A DNA stretch of 35,597 nt from assembly GCA_904420055.1 (NCBI GenBank), contig CAJFTV010000059.1, forward strand, positions 1 through 35,597. Direction: 5' to 3'. Made by a program: the position numbers and the translations under genes. The notes below the pieces were generated by a model. It searched no databases, had not been told where the DNA came from, and was given only the letters and a program-made list of their open reading frames with translations. The DNA is from Candidatus Alloscillospira gallinarum. GTDB lineage: Bacteria > Bacillota > Clostridia > Oscillospirales > Oscillospiraceae. Below, in pieces: positions 16,584 through 25,377 of the stretch. Positions within the stretch are counted from its first letter, which is position 1; every line of letters starts with the position of its first letter.

Positions 16584-17588
16584 CTACTCCGCAATATTCT
16601 TTTGGAGTATCTCCGCCATGTTTGAGTTTGCCGCGTCTATGGCCTGACGTATCGCGCTTTTTATTGCCGCGGCGTTAGACGAGCCGTGTGCCTTTATTAC
16701 CGGCTTTGAAATACCCAAAAGCGCCGTACCGCCTATCTTGTCCGCACTCATTCTCTCCTTTAGGTCATAAACCTCTTTCCTGACCAAAAGGGCCGCCATC
16801 TTTGTTTTAAAGCTGGAGGTGAGCGTCTTTTTAATCTCTTTCATGACAAAGGAGGCCGCGCCCTCTGTGGCCTTTAACAGCACATTGCCGCTGTAACCGT
16901 CGCACACCACGACGTCGCATACGCCGTGCATCACGTCCTTGGCCTCCACATTGCCGATAAAGTTCAGCTTTCCGGCCGTGCGCGCCTCCTCCAGCAGCTC
17001 ATAGGTGTCAATCTGCAGCTGTGTGCCCTTGGTCTTTTCGGTGCCGTTGTTTAAAAGACCGATTCTCGGGGATTTTACCCCGCGGACAAACTCCGTATAG
17101 CAGGCGCCCATATACGCAAACTGCAAAAGGTACTGTGGAGTACACTCGACATTTGCTCCGCAGTCAATCAGCATTACGCCGCCTGCTGCATTGGGCAGTA
17201 TCGGCGCCAACGCCGCCCGCTTAACCCCAGGAATTCTCTTTACCACAAGCGTCGCGCCCGAGAGCAGTGCCCCCGTGCTGCCGGCGGAAACCATTGCATC
17301 GCCCTGGCCGTCTCTCAGCATATTCAGTCCCACCGTCATAGAGGAATCCTTTTTCTTCCGGTAGGCCATAACCGGCTCTTCGTCCATCTCTATGACCTCT
17401 GTGGCATTGGCAATTTCCACGCCGCCCGGCAGGTCTTTAAGCCCCAGCTTTTCTATGCACCTTAAAATCTCCTCAACCCGTCCCGTGAGGATTATGTGGG
17501 TATCAAGTTCCTTTGCCGCCATTACGGCGCCCTTTACAATTTCAAAAGGCGCATTATCTCCGCCCATTGCGTCTACAATTATTTTCAC
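16584..17588 (-). CDS. plsX: Phosphate acyltransferase PlsX
   Basis: PlsX turns acyl-ACP into acyl-phosphate, the donor for PlsY in phospholipid synthesis. It is a peripheral membrane enzyme. The 334-residue product opens with IIVDAMGGDNAP, the family signature, and has the expected ALAPILPN, LLNNGTEKTKG and VCDGYSGNVLLK segments. The start is GTG, overlapping the trmFO stop codon (GTGA), so the two are probably translated in sequence. In many Bacillota plsX is followed by fab genes or acpP before rnc; here a 138-base gap leads straight to rnc and acpP sits in the operon upstream. Confidence 0.96.
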   Translation of the reverse strand: MKIIVDAMGGDNAPFEIVKGAVMAAKELDTHIILTGRVEEILRCIEKLGLKDLPGGVEIANATEVIEMDEEPVMAYRKKKDSSMTVGLNMLRDGQGDAMVSAGSTGALLSGATLVVKRIPGVKRAALAPILPNAAGGVMLIDCGANVECTPQYLLQFAYMGACYTEFVRGVKSPRIGLLNNGTEKTKGTQLQIDTYELLEEARTAGKLNFIGNVEAKDVMHGVCDVVVCDGYSGNVLLKATEGAASFVMKEIKKTLTSSFKTKMAALLVRKEVYDLKERMSADKIGGTALLGISKPVIKAHGSSNAAAIKSAIRQAIDAANSNMAEILQKNIAE

Positions 17589-18892
17589 ACTTTTTCCTCC
17601 GTTACAAGCCGGTCAATTATTTCAAGTGACCTTTTGGAAATTTCCATATTTTTGTTTCTCTTGCCTTTTACCTTATATCCAAGGGGCTCAATAATTCCGA
17701 AATTTATGTTCATGGGCTGGAAGTTTGCCACGGCTCCCCCGGAGACATACAGGGCAAGGGCTCCTATCGCCGTCTCCGCCGGAAAATTTACAGGCTCAAG
17801 TCCCAGCACTTCCCTTGCCGTCTCAATCCCCACAAGCATTCCGGACGCTGAAGATTCAACATATCCCTCCACGCCGGTCATCTGTCCGGCAAAGCTCACC
17901 TCCGGCCGTTCTTTCAGCCGGTAATACCTGTCAAGAAGCTTCGGGGAGTTTAAATATGTATTCCTGTGCATCACGCCGTACCGCACAAACTCTGCGTTTT
18001 TAAGGGCCGGTATCATGGAAAATACCCGCTTCTGCTCCGGGAATTTAAGGTGTGTCTGAAAGCCCACTATGTTGTATATTGTCCCCTCAAGATTATCCTT
18101 TCTCAGCTGGACAACGGCGTAGGGGTCCCGCCCCGTCCTGGGGTCAGGCAGTCCCACAGGCTTCATAGGTCCAAAGCGCATAGTGTCCTCTCCACGGCGG
18201 GCCATTACTTCTATCGGCATGCACCCCTCAAACACGCCACCGTCGTCAAAGCCGTGCATCTCCGCCTCCTGAGCGGTACACAGCTCCTCACGGAAGGCCT
18301 TGTACTCTGCCTCGGTCATGGGGCAGTTTATATAGTCAGGCGTGCCCTTTCCGTATCGTGAGGCAAAATATGCGCTGTCCATATCCACACTGTCCTTTGT
18401 CACTATTGGGGCCGCGGCGTCGTAAAAGTTTAAGGGCTTTCCGTCCCTGTCAAGCTCGCTGAGCTTTTCCGCCAGCCTGTCCGCCGTGAGCGGGCCGGTG
18501 GCAATTATTACCCGGCCTTCGGGAATATCGGTTATCTCCTCCTCCCTTACGGTTATGAGGGGGTGTGACCTCACCTTTTCCGTCACCGCGGCGGCAAAAG
18601 CCGTCCTGTCCACTGCCAGGGCACCTCCCGCTGGGACGCGGTGACGGTCAGCGCATTCCATAATCACGCTGCCAAGCCTGCGCATCTCCTCTTTTAAAAG
18701 TCCGACGGCGTTTGACAGCTCATCGCTCCGCAGGGAGTTAGAGCACACAAGCTCCGCAAAGTCGTCCGACACATGGGCGGGCGTCCTCTTATGGGGCTTC
18801 ATCTCAATTAGCTCCACCTCTACTCCGCGCTTTGCAAGCTGCCATGCCGCCTCACACCCGGCAAGGCCCGCTCCTACTACTTTAACTGACAT
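17585..18892 (-). CDS. trmFO: Folate-dependent tRNA uridine-54 C5-methyltransferase TrmFO
   Basis: TrmFO makes ribothymidine at position 54 of tRNA using methylenetetrahydrofolate and FAD, the alternative to SAM-dependent TrmA found in most Gram-positives. The 435-residue product has the FAD-binding VVGAGLAGCEAAWQLA at 5-20, then ELVCSNSLRSDELSNAVG with a conserved Cys, and EGCMPIEVMARRG with the catalytic Cys. GGAGGT precedes the ATG. It lies directly after topA in the dprA-topA-trmFO order common in Bacillota. Confidence 0.97.
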   Translation of the reverse strand: MSVKVVGAGLAGCEAAWQLAKRGVEVELIEMKPHKRTPAHVSDDFAELVCSNSLRSDELSNAVGLLKEEMRRLGSVIMECADRHRVPAGGALAVDRTAFAAAVTEKVRSHPLITVREEEITDIPEGRVIIATGPLTADRLAEKLSELDRDGKPLNFYDAAAPIVTKDSVDMDSAYFASRYGKGTPDYINCPMTEAEYKAFREELCTAQEAEMHGFDDGGVFEGCMPIEVMARRGEDTMRFGPMKPVGLPDPRTGRDPYAVVQLRKDNLEGTIYNIVGFQTHLKFPEQKRVFSMIPALKNAEFVRYGVMHRNTYLNSPKLLDRYYRLKERPEVSFAGQMTGVEGYVESSASGMLVGIETAREVLGLEPVNFPAETAIGALALYVSGGAVANFQPMNINFGIIEPLGYKVKGKRNKNMEISKRSLEIIDRLVTEEKV

Positions 18893-18943
18893 CTTTAACC
18901 TCCGTAAACCGCCGGCACTTTTCCCGGCTTCCCGGCACAGCCT

Positions 18944-21238
18944 TTAGCTGTCCGCGCCAGGCTCCTCCGCCGTTTTCTTTTTTCGTCCGGTGCTTTTTGT
19001 CCCGCCGGCTTTCTTCGTCTCCGTCTTTGCGGTCTTCTTTTTAGACGCAGACTTTTTTTCCTTTTTTGTCTCTTTTTCCGTCTTACTGTCCTTTGCCTCT
19101 TCACTTGCTGGGGGCTCAGCCGTCTTTTTCTTATATCCGCCGCGCTTGTCCTCCGGCACAAAGTTCGGGCACTCCTCATTTATGCAGAACGGCTTTTTAA
19201 AGCCTCTGCCGCTCTTTTTAAACATGGTCTGTCCGCAGACAGGGCAGTTGTCCTTTACAGGCACGTCCCAGGTTATAAACCCGCACTCCTTGAGTTTTTC
19301 ACAGGCGTAGTACGTATATCCGTTCTTTGAGGTACGCTTTAAAATCCTGCTGCCGCACCTGGGGCATTTGCCCGGCATCTCAATTACAAGCGGTTTTGTA
19401 AAGCTGCACTCCGGGTAGCCCGGGCACGCGAGGAACCTCCCGAACCTGCCGGATTTTACCACAAGATTTCTGCCGCAGATATCGCACTTCTCCTCAGACA
19501 CCTCGTCCGGGACCTTAATTCGCTCCCCCTCCAGGGCCTTTTCAGCATTTTCAAGGTCTTTTGAAAAGCCGGCATAAAACTGCTCCAGAAGGTCCTTCCA
19601 GTCCCTCTTGCCCTTTTCAACATCGTCAAGGCTGTCCTCCATTCTGGCAGTGAACTTTAAATCCACAATGTCAGAAAAGCGGTCCTCCATGAGCTTTGTT
19701 ACCACCTCTCCCAATGGCGTGGGCCGGAGGTTTTTCCCCTCTTTTACCACGTACTCCCTGTCAAGAATGGTGGATATTGTGGGAGCGTAGGTACTTGGCC
19801 GGCCAACCCCTGTCTCCTCCATCTCCCGTATGAGAGTTGCCTCTGTGTATCTCGCGGGGGGCTGGGTGAATTTCTGCTCCTTTTTAATTTCCTCCAGCTT
19901 CAGGGGCATTCCCTCGTGAAGGTCCGGCAAAGGAGAATTTTTTTCTTCCTTTTCGTCGTCCCGGCTCTCCTCATAGACCGCAGTGTAGCCTGAAAACTTC
20001 ATTACAGAGTGGCTTGCCCTGAACACGTGTCCGCCCGACACCGTGTCGATTGTCAGGCTGTCATAAACCGCAGGAGACATCTGACAGGCAACAAACCTGC
20101 TCCATATGAGCCTGTAGAGCTTATACTGGTCAGAGGTCACGCTGCCCTTAATATCATCAGGCGTTATAAATACATTGCTGGGACGGATTGCCTCATGTGC
20201 GTCCTGCGCGCCGCTTTTCGTCTTAAACCTTCTGGGCGAGCCCGGGTGATAGCTCTCCCCGTACCTTCCCGTTATAAAGCTCTTCGCGTCATTAAGCGCC
20301 ACATCTGAAAGCCTTAATGAGTCCGTTCTCATGTATGTTATAAGACCCACGGTGCCCTCACCCTGAATGTCAACGCCCTCGTAGAGCTGCTGCGCAATTG
20401 ACATGGTGCGCCGGGGCGTCATTCCCAGCTTACGGGAAGCGTCCTGCTGAAGCGTGGAGGTTATAAACGGAGGCGGCGGGTTTTTCTTCCGCTCTGAACG
20501 CTTTACCTCCTTGACTGAAAACGTGGAGGCGGTTACATCGTCAATTATCCTCTGCACCTGCTCCTCATTTTTAAGTTCGGTCTTTTTGTCTCCCGTGCCG
20601 TAATAGCGCGCTGTAAAGCTGCCCTTTCCGTCCACCGAGAGGACGGCGTCCAAATGCCAGTACTCCTCCGGCACAAAGTTTTTAATCTCATTTTCCCTGT
20701 CAACTACCATTCTCGTGGCAACAGACTGCACACGTCCGGCAGATAGGCCGCGGCGTATCTTTCTCCACAGCAGTGGACTTAGCTTATATCCTACAATCCT
20801 GTCCAAAATTCGCCGTGCCTGCTGTGCGTCAACAAGGTCCATGTCTATGGCCCGCGGGTGCTCTATGCTGTCCCGCACAACATTTTTAGTTATCTCGTTG
20901 AACGTAACTCTTCTTACACTGTCGTCCGGCAGCTCAAGCAGTTCTTTTAAATGCCAGGATATGGCCTCTCCCTCACGGTCAGGGTCGGTTGCAAGGTACA
21001 CTGTCTCACTGGAGGCCGCGTCCTTTTTAAGAGCGGCAATCGTGTCCTCCCGCCCTTTAACCGGCCTGTAATCCGGTGTAAATCCGTTTTCAATATCCAC
21101 ACCGAGGACGCTTTTGGGCAGGTCACGGAGGTGTCCCATGGACGCCGTAACCTTATAATCATTGCCCAGGTACTTGCCTATGGTTTTCGCCTTTGCCGGG
21201 GACTCAACTATTACAAGGTTCGTTTTTCGTTTTGCCAT
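18944..21238 (-). CDS. topA: DNA topoisomerase I
   Basis: The type IA topoisomerase that relaxes negative supercoils. The 764-residue product has the Toprim start LVIVESPAKAKTIGKYLG, the acidic DPDREGEAI motif, and the catalytic Tyr302 in GLITYMRTDS. Three zinc-ribbon-like Cys4 units follow at about 572-690 (CDIC ... CPGYPEC, CPRC ... CEKLKEC, CPVC ... CINEEC). The last 60 residues are a Lys-, Thr- and Glu-rich tail without predicted fold, probably for nonspecific DNA contact. AGGAGA precedes the ATG. It is 36 bases after dprA. Confidence 0.97.
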   Translation of the reverse strand: MAKRKTNLVIVESPAKAKTIGKYLGNDYKVTASMGHLRDLPKSVLGVDIENGFTPDYRPVKGREDTIAALKKDAASSETVYLATDPDREGEAISWHLKELLELPDDSVRRVTFNEITKNVVRDSIEHPRAIDMDLVDAQQARRILDRIVGYKLSPLLWRKIRRGLSAGRVQSVATRMVVDRENEIKNFVPEEYWHLDAVLSVDGKGSFTARYYGTGDKKTELKNEEQVQRIIDDVTASTFSVKEVKRSERKKNPPPPFITSTLQQDASRKLGMTPRRTMSIAQQLYEGVDIQGEGTVGLITYMRTDSLRLSDVALNDAKSFITGRYGESYHPGSPRRFKTKSGAQDAHEAIRPSNVFITPDDIKGSVTSDQYKLYRLIWSRFVACQMSPAVYDSLTIDTVSGGHVFRASHSVMKFSGYTAVYEESRDDEKEEKNSPLPDLHEGMPLKLEEIKKEQKFTQPPARYTEATLIREMEETGVGRPSTYAPTISTILDREYVVKEGKNLRPTPLGEVVTKLMEDRFSDIVDLKFTARMEDSLDDVEKGKRDWKDLLEQFYAGFSKDLENAEKALEGERIKVPDEVSEEKCDICGRNLVVKSGRFGRFLACPGYPECSFTKPLVIEMPGKCPRCGSRILKRTSKNGYTYYACEKLKECGFITWDVPVKDNCPVCGQTMFKKSGRGFKKPFCINEECPNFVPEDKRGGYKKKTAEPPASEEAKDSKTEKETKKEKKSASKKKTAKTETKKAGGTKSTGRKKKTAEEPGADS

Positions 21239-21274
21239 TTTAATCTCCTGTTATCTTCATATATTATAATAGTA

Positions 21275-22489
21275 CTATGTAAGGCTGAAATATTTTCCCT
21301 TCTCCTGCCTCACAATTCCCTTAATTTCCATCATTGTAAGCGCCGCCATTGTCTGCGGGGCCGTCATGGAGCACTTCGCCGCTATCTCATCTATATGTAA
21401 GCACTCGTCTCCAATAGCCTGGGCAATTATAAGCTCATCTCCGCAGAGAACCGGCTTCTTTAAATCATAGTCTGCCTTATTTTTATTGTCAATCACTTTT
21501 TTGTCAGTTTTTGATTTATAATCTCCGTCTTTTACCTGTTTTTTTACAAGGCGCACCGCCATTTTACCGTCAAGCGGCACCTTTTCCCCTTTTGCGCTGC
21601 CGTGTGCCCTGCCCTTAAAAAGCCACTTGTACTCCCCGGCGATGTCCTCACCGCAGAGAACCGGGGTGGCACCCTCGCGTATCAGCATATTTGTCCCTCT
21701 GGAATTTGGCGCGTCCACATTCCCGGGTACGGCAAACACGTCCCGCCCCTGCTCCAAAGCGTGGGCGGCAGTAATCAGCGCGCCGCTTTTTTCCGGGGCC
21801 TCAATAACCGCAACGCCTACGGATATACCGCTTATTATCCTGTTTCTTATGGGGAAATTCCGCCCTCTCACTCCCTCGTCCGGCGGGTACTCGGTTATAA
21901 GCGCGCCCACTGCGGCCACATCGTCATAAAGGCGCTCGTTTCCCGCGGGGTACACGGTGTCAAGGCCGCAGCCCAAAACACCGATAACCCTCCCGCCTCC
22001 GCGGAGCGCCCCCATCGCCGCAGAAGAGTCAATTCCTCTGGCAAGGCCAGTCACTACAACACACCCGCACTTTGCAAGCTCATATCCAAATCTCTCCGCA
22101 GTCTTTACGCCGTAAGGACTGCACTTTCTCGTGCCCACAATGGCCACTGCCGCCTCTTCATCAACCGGCGGCAGTACGCCCCGCACATACATGACCACAG
22201 GAGGGTCAAAAATATTCCTGAGCCGCGCAGGGTAGTCAGAATCCTGCAGGGTAATTATTCTGTACCCTGCCTCCGTGCACCTGTCAATTATTTCAAGAGC
22301 GTCGTTCAGATTTTTGTCCTCTGCAATCCTTTTGGCAGTCTGGCTCTTAAAATCAAACTTTGAAAGCTCCGCAGTGTCGGCAAAATAGATGTTTTCAGGA
22401 CTTCCAAAGTACTCTAAAAGCCGTCTCGCCTCCCCGGCATTCATGTTCCCCCGTCCGGACAGCCAAACCCAGTATTTAGGCGCTGACAT
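21275..22489 (-). CDS. dprA: DNA processing protein DprA
   Basis: DprA loads RecA on incoming single-stranded DNA during natural transformation and is kept in many non-competent bacteria. The 404-residue protein has an N-terminal helical domain (about 5-65), the Rossmann-like core with VGTRKCSPYG, GLARGIDSSAAMGAL, ALITEYP, FPIRNRIISG and GALITAAHALEQGR, and a C-terminal winged helix (about 340-404). I chose the ATG at 22489 because it overlaps the stop of the upstream methylase (TGATG), the classic coupled arrangement; a longer frame to 22522 exists but adds residues not typical of DprA. Confidence 0.96.
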   Translation of the reverse strand: MSAPKYWVWLSGRGNMNAGEARRLLEYFGSPENIYFADTAELSKFDFKSQTAKRIAEDKNLNDALEIIDRCTEAGYRIITLQDSDYPARLRNIFDPPVVMYVRGVLPPVDEEAAVAIVGTRKCSPYGVKTAERFGYELAKCGCVVVTGLARGIDSSAAMGALRGGGRVIGVLGCGLDTVYPAGNERLYDDVAAVGALITEYPPDEGVRGRNFPIRNRIISGISVGVAVIEAPEKSGALITAAHALEQGRDVFAVPGNVDAPNSRGTNMLIREGATPVLCGEDIAGEYKWLFKGRAHGSAKGEKVPLDGKMAVRLVKKQVKDGDYKSKTDKKVIDNKNKADYDLKKPVLCGDELIIAQAIGDECLHIDEIAAKCSMTAPQTMAALTMMEIKGIVRQEKGKYFSLT

Positions 22490-23250
22490 CACAGGCACCC
22501 CCCTTCTCTCACAGCCTCCCACATTATAATTCCGGCTGCAAGAGAGGCATTAAAGGACTCGCACTCCGGGTTCATGGGTATTATTATTTTTCCCGTGCAC
22601 ATATGGAGGAGCTTTTCCGTAAGTCCTTGTCCCTCGCTTCCAATTGCAATTATAAAGTTTTCAAACTCAGTTTCGCGTATGTCTGTGCTGTCCTCTCTGA
22701 GGGCCGCGCCGTAAAGGCTTATGCCTGTGGATACAAGCTCTGAAACGCTGTCATAGCCTGTCTCCTCCACGCACTGGCGGAACACGGCTCCCATCGTCGC
22801 CCTTATGGTCTTTGGATTGTATAGGTCTGCGCACCCGGGCAGCAGCAAAACCTTCCCATAATTTAAGGCGTTTGCAGTCCTGATTATAGTTCCGAGATTT
22901 CCCGGGTCCTGCACACCCTCCAAAAGCACATAGCGTATCTTGTCCGCCTTTTTTTCCGGGACAGGTCTCACCCTGCACGTGAAGATGACATTTTGAGGTG
23001 TTTTCACAGGGGACATGTACTCCATAAGCTCCTGTGCCACGGTGTATACAGGCCCTGTGTAGCCGCCAAAATCCGCATTTTCGTCCGCAGAATAGACCGC
23101 CTCAATCTCGGCGCCGTTTTTCACAGCCTCATAAAGGAGCTTTTCCCCGTCGCACACAAAGGCCCCCTCCCGGCGGCGAAACGCCCTGTCGGTACCAAGC
23201 TTTTTTACGCGCTGAATTTTTGGATTTTGTCTGCTTTTAATACATTCCAT
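22489..23250 (-). CDS. TrmH/SpoU-family RNA 2'-O-methyltransferase
   Basis: A SAM-dependent enzyme that methylates a ribose 2'-OH, probably in 23S rRNA (or tRNA); the exact site cannot be read from the sequence. The 253-residue protein has a substrate-binding N-terminal part (about 1-95) and the SPOUT knot domain with the three motifs: GNLGTIIRTANAL, IIAIGSEGQGL, and IIIPMNPECESFNASLAAGI. It is the first gene of the long housekeeping operon, behind a strong promoter and a leader of about 114 bases with possible RNA structure near the start codon. It overlaps dprA by one base. Confidence 0.93.
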   Translation of the reverse strand: MECIKSRQNPKIQRVKKLGTDRAFRRREGAFVCDGEKLLYEAVKNGAEIEAVYSADENADFGGYTGPVYTVAQELMEYMSPVKTPQNVIFTCRVRPVPEKKADKIRYVLLEGVQDPGNLGTIIRTANALNYGKVLLLPGCADLYNPKTIRATMGAVFRQCVEETGYDSVSELVSTGISLYGAALREDSTDIRETEFENFIIAIGSEGQGLTEKLLHMCTGKIIIPMNPECESFNASLAAGIIMWEAVREGGCL

Positions 23251-23313
23251 GACAAACGCTCCCCTATATGAGCAAAGCTGTGACCCTGGGAAGTTTGTCC
23301 ATGGTCGCAGCTT
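23251..23313 (-). promoter_or_regulatory. Structured leader with competing inverted repeats before the TrmH gene
   Basis: Two inverted repeats interleave. Arm A (23303-23313) can pair with A' (23275-23285) over 11 positions with one mismatch (aagctg-gacc). Arm B (23293-23299, gacaaac) lies in the A loop, and B' (23251-23257, gtttgtc) sits immediately before the ATG. The two pairings are either exclusive or form a pseudoknot over the start region. No known riboswitch class is recognised. Confidence 0.45.
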
Positions 23314-23370
23314 AATATAACGCTCAAATCTTTAAAGGCTTTTATGGTAAGCTCCCTTTTTATACTGGGA

Positions 23371-23399
23371 ATTATAGCAGAGTATGTTTTTTCTTGCAA
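23371..23399 (-). promoter_or_regulatory. Promoter of the housekeeping operon
   Basis: On the minus strand TTGCAA (23394-23399) and a perfect TATAAT (23371-23376) are 17 bases apart, predicting a start near 23364. It begins only 12 bases after the birA stop, and no terminator separates the fatty-acid operon from it, so read-through into this operon is likely too. Confidence 0.85.
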
Positions 23400-23411
23400 G
23401 TGCACTTATTT

Positions 23412-24197
23412 TCAGTACACGCCAAGTATGCTCACCTCGCCGGAGGACAGGTGCTCGTAAGTGCCGTCCTCATACTTCACAACAAGTCCGAAATTGTCGT
23501 CAATTCCAACAGCCAGGGCGCTCTGCCCCGTCTCCCCACGGCAGACTGTTATCATCTTTCCCGGGACTATGCAGCGTTCTCTGTATTCGCAGAGTATGTC
23601 TCCGCCCTCACAGTACAGCTCCGCAAGATTGTTCAGCACACCGGCGGCAATATCTGCAAGCCCTCCCGGATACCTGTCCGCAAAAACGGCGCCGGCTTTT
23701 TTCTGTACATCTTCCGGAAATCCGCCCTCCGGCTCATACACGTTTACGCCTATTCCAACACATACGCTGTACCTGCCGTCCGTGCCGGGCGCCGCCGCTG
23801 TCTCCGCCAGTATTCCGCAGACCTTTCTGCCGCTTAAAAGCACGTCGTTCACCCACTTAATCCGGGCATTTTCCCCAAGCGCGCGGCACACGGCCACTCC
23901 GGCCATGGGCGTCATTCTCATCATCTCCTCCGGGCTTTCGGCATTCAGCAAAATACTCATATAAACCCCCGTGTTCTCCGGAGAAAAAAAACTGCGTCCC
24001 ACGCGTCCGCGCCCGGCCATCTGTCTGGCAGCCAACACTGCCGTCATATTATCCGCGCCGCTTTTTGCAAGCTCCATAAGGCGGATATTAGTGGAGTCCA
24101 CGCAGTCAAAAAAGTGCAGTTTTACGTCTCTCCCATGTCCCCGCAGCCTGTGCAAGACATCGTTAGCTTTCAGCCTGTCTGAATTATTTGTCCCCAT
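23412..24197 (-). CDS. birA: Biotin--[acetyl-CoA-carboxylase] ligase
   Basis: The enzyme that activates biotin with ATP and attaches it to the lysine of AccB, encoded earlier in the same operon. The 261-residue product is the short form: it has the catalytic domain with GRGRVGR at 62-68 and KWVNDVLL at 114-121, followed by a C-terminal SH3-like part ending in GEVSILGVY. It lacks the N-terminal helix-turn-helix of the repressor type, so it should not regulate transcription by itself. The ATG at 24197 has GGAG upstream and overlaps the end of the thioesterase gene by 14 bases; the frame stays open further upstream but that stretch overlaps the thioesterase. Confidence 0.94.
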   Translation of the reverse strand: MGTNNSDRLKANDVLHRLRGHGRDVKLHFFDCVDSTNIRLMELAKSGADNMTAVLAARQMAGRGRVGRSFFSPENTGVYMSILLNAESPEEMMRMTPMAGVAVCRALGENARIKWVNDVLLSGRKVCGILAETAAAPGTDGRYSVCVGIGVNVYEPEGGFPEDVQKKAGAVFADRYPGGLADIAAGVLNNLAELYCEGGDILCEYRERCIVPGKMITVCRGETGQSALAVGIDDNFGLVVKYEDGTYEHLSSGEVSILGVY

Positions 24198-24654
24198 TTT
24201 CAATATACTCCGGGTTGCACACCACATTTTCAACCCCCACAAGGCTCTTAAGCTTTTCATGCATTTCGGGCATATGGTGCTTAAGGGGCAGCGGCCGTCC
24301 CTGCCTGTCGGTGAAGCAGTGCTGAGAATTTGCCACGGCACAAAGGGTGTTATCCGATAAGTTGTATATCTCATAATATACCTTGAACCGCACACCGGTG
24401 TACTCTGTTAGCTTTAGCCGCACCTCCACCGTGTCTCCGAACCGGCACGATACCTTGTAGTCGCAGGAGACGGATACAACCGGGGATACAATGCCGCTTC
24501 TCTCAAGACGCACATAGCTGTACCCCACTTTTTCCAGATAGTCGGACCTCGCCTCCTCCAGCCATCTGATATAGTTTGAGTGATGCACAATTCCCATCTG
24601 GTCTGTCTCATAATAGTGAACAACATGCCTGTAATGAGTTAAATTCTCGTTCAT
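24184..24654 (-). CDS. Acyl-CoA/acyl-ACP thioesterase, hot-dog fold (4HBT/YbgC-type)
   Basis: A single hot-dog domain of 156 residues, close to the YbgC and 4-hydroxybenzoyl-CoA thioesterase families that hydrolyse acyl-CoA thioesters. Key segment: YETDQMGIVHHSNYIRW with the catalytic Asp18 and the following helix. The ATG at 24654 is preceded by GGAGG; the frame stays open to 24849 but that part runs into the TetR gene and has no thioesterase sequence. Its place among the acc and fab genes, next to an acyl-CoA synthetase, suggests it releases or edits acyl thioesters in this pathway; the substrate chain length is unknown. Confidence 0.9.
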   Translation of the reverse strand: MNENLTHYRHVVHYYETDQMGIVHHSNYIRWLEEARSDYLEKVGYSYVRLERSGIVSPVVSVSCDYKVSCRFGDTVEVRLKLTEYTGVRFKVYYEIYNLSDNTLCAVANSQHCFTDRQGRPLPLKHHMPEMHEKLKSLVGVENVVCNPEYIENGDK

Positions 24655-24690
24655 TTTTCTTCCTCCGTAACCGCCGTCAAAAATTCCGCA

Positions 24691-24729
24691 GCCGGGTAAA
24701 AGCCCCTGTAAAAAACGGCTTTCCCCGGC
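24691..24729. other. Hairpin between the TetR and thioesterase genes
   Basis: In this 94-base gap 24691-24704 (gccgggtaaaagcc) pairs with 24717-24729 (ggctttccccggc), forming two 6-bp helices with a small bulge. On the plus strand it is followed by cttttt; on the minus strand a T-run comes several bases later. It could weaken transcription between the regulator and the last two genes. Function uncertain. Confidence 0.4.
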
Positions 24730-24748
24730 CTTTTTCATACTCTGTGCC

Positions 24749-25327
24749 TTACGGCAGGTCAAACTCCCGGTCAATGTTTTCCCTTGCAATCTGAAGCATG
24801 TGCTCATTATACTCCATCTCTTTATTGTCAAACATGAGCGCCGCCCCATAAATAAGGGACCGGACTATATACAGCTTGCGCGTTTTCGTCTCCTCGTCCA
24901 TATTTACGGACCTGCAGTACTCGTCAACAAGCTGCCGGGTAAGGCTGCTGAGCCCACCCCGGTTTTTATACGTGTTGTCAAACTTGTCGTCTTTCAACAT
25001 CAGGATTGAGCGAAAGTGGGGGTGCTCAACAAGAAACTTTATATACGCTACACTGATTTCAACAATCTGCCTGCGAAGGCTGCCTTTATTTGCCTCTGCT
25101 ATGCTGCGCTGCTCCTCGCCCCACAACTCATTTACGTACTCTATTATCGAGGCAAGGAAACCGTTTTTATCACCAAAATGCTTTGCAGGAGCAGCGCAGG
25201 ACACATTGCAGGCCGCCGCTACCCGGCGGATTGAAAAACCCGAAATCCCGTGTCTGTTTATTTCCTTAATTCCCGCCTTTATAAGTTCCTCACGCTTACT
25301 GCTGCGCCGCTTTTGCTGTTCTTCCAA
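24749..25327 (-). CDS. TetR-family transcriptional regulator
   Basis: The 192-residue protein has the TetR layout: an N-terminal DNA-binding domain (about 10-57) with GISGFSIRRVAAACNVS as the helix-turn-helix and AAPAKHFGDKNGFLASI leading into helix 4, followed by an all-helical ligand domain. TetR proteins of this kind often sense acyl-CoAs or other small molecules. Its location inside the fatty-acid operon, between an acyl-CoA synthetase and a thioesterase, makes a lipid-related ligand plausible and makes it a candidate binder of the palindrome at 35131-35145. Both are inference. It is probably co-transcribed with the acyl-CoA synthetase 50 bases upstream. Confidence 0.9.
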   Translation of the reverse strand: MEEQQKRRSSKREELIKAGIKEINRHGISGFSIRRVAAACNVSCAAPAKHFGDKNGFLASIIEYVNELWGEEQRSIAEANKGSLRRQIVEISVAYIKFLVEHPHFRSILMLKDDKFDNTYKNRGGLSSLTRQLVDEYCRSVNMDEETKTRKLYIVRSLIYGAALMFDNKEMEYNEHMLQIARENIDREFDLP

Positions 25328-25377
25328 TTAAGTCACCTCAAATCACACAAAGCACAGCGCAAAACTAAAGAGCACAA

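Noticed and set aside
21239..21274. Separate promoter for topA
   Set aside because: A TATAAT box is present on the minus strand in the dprA-topA gap, but its -35 region (inside dprA) has no recognisable hexamer.
21602..22363. Long open frame antisense to dprA (253 codons)
   Set aside because: The opposite strand holds dprA with all motifs. The antisense translation is rich in His, Arg and Cys with no recognisable domain, and it has no ribosome site.
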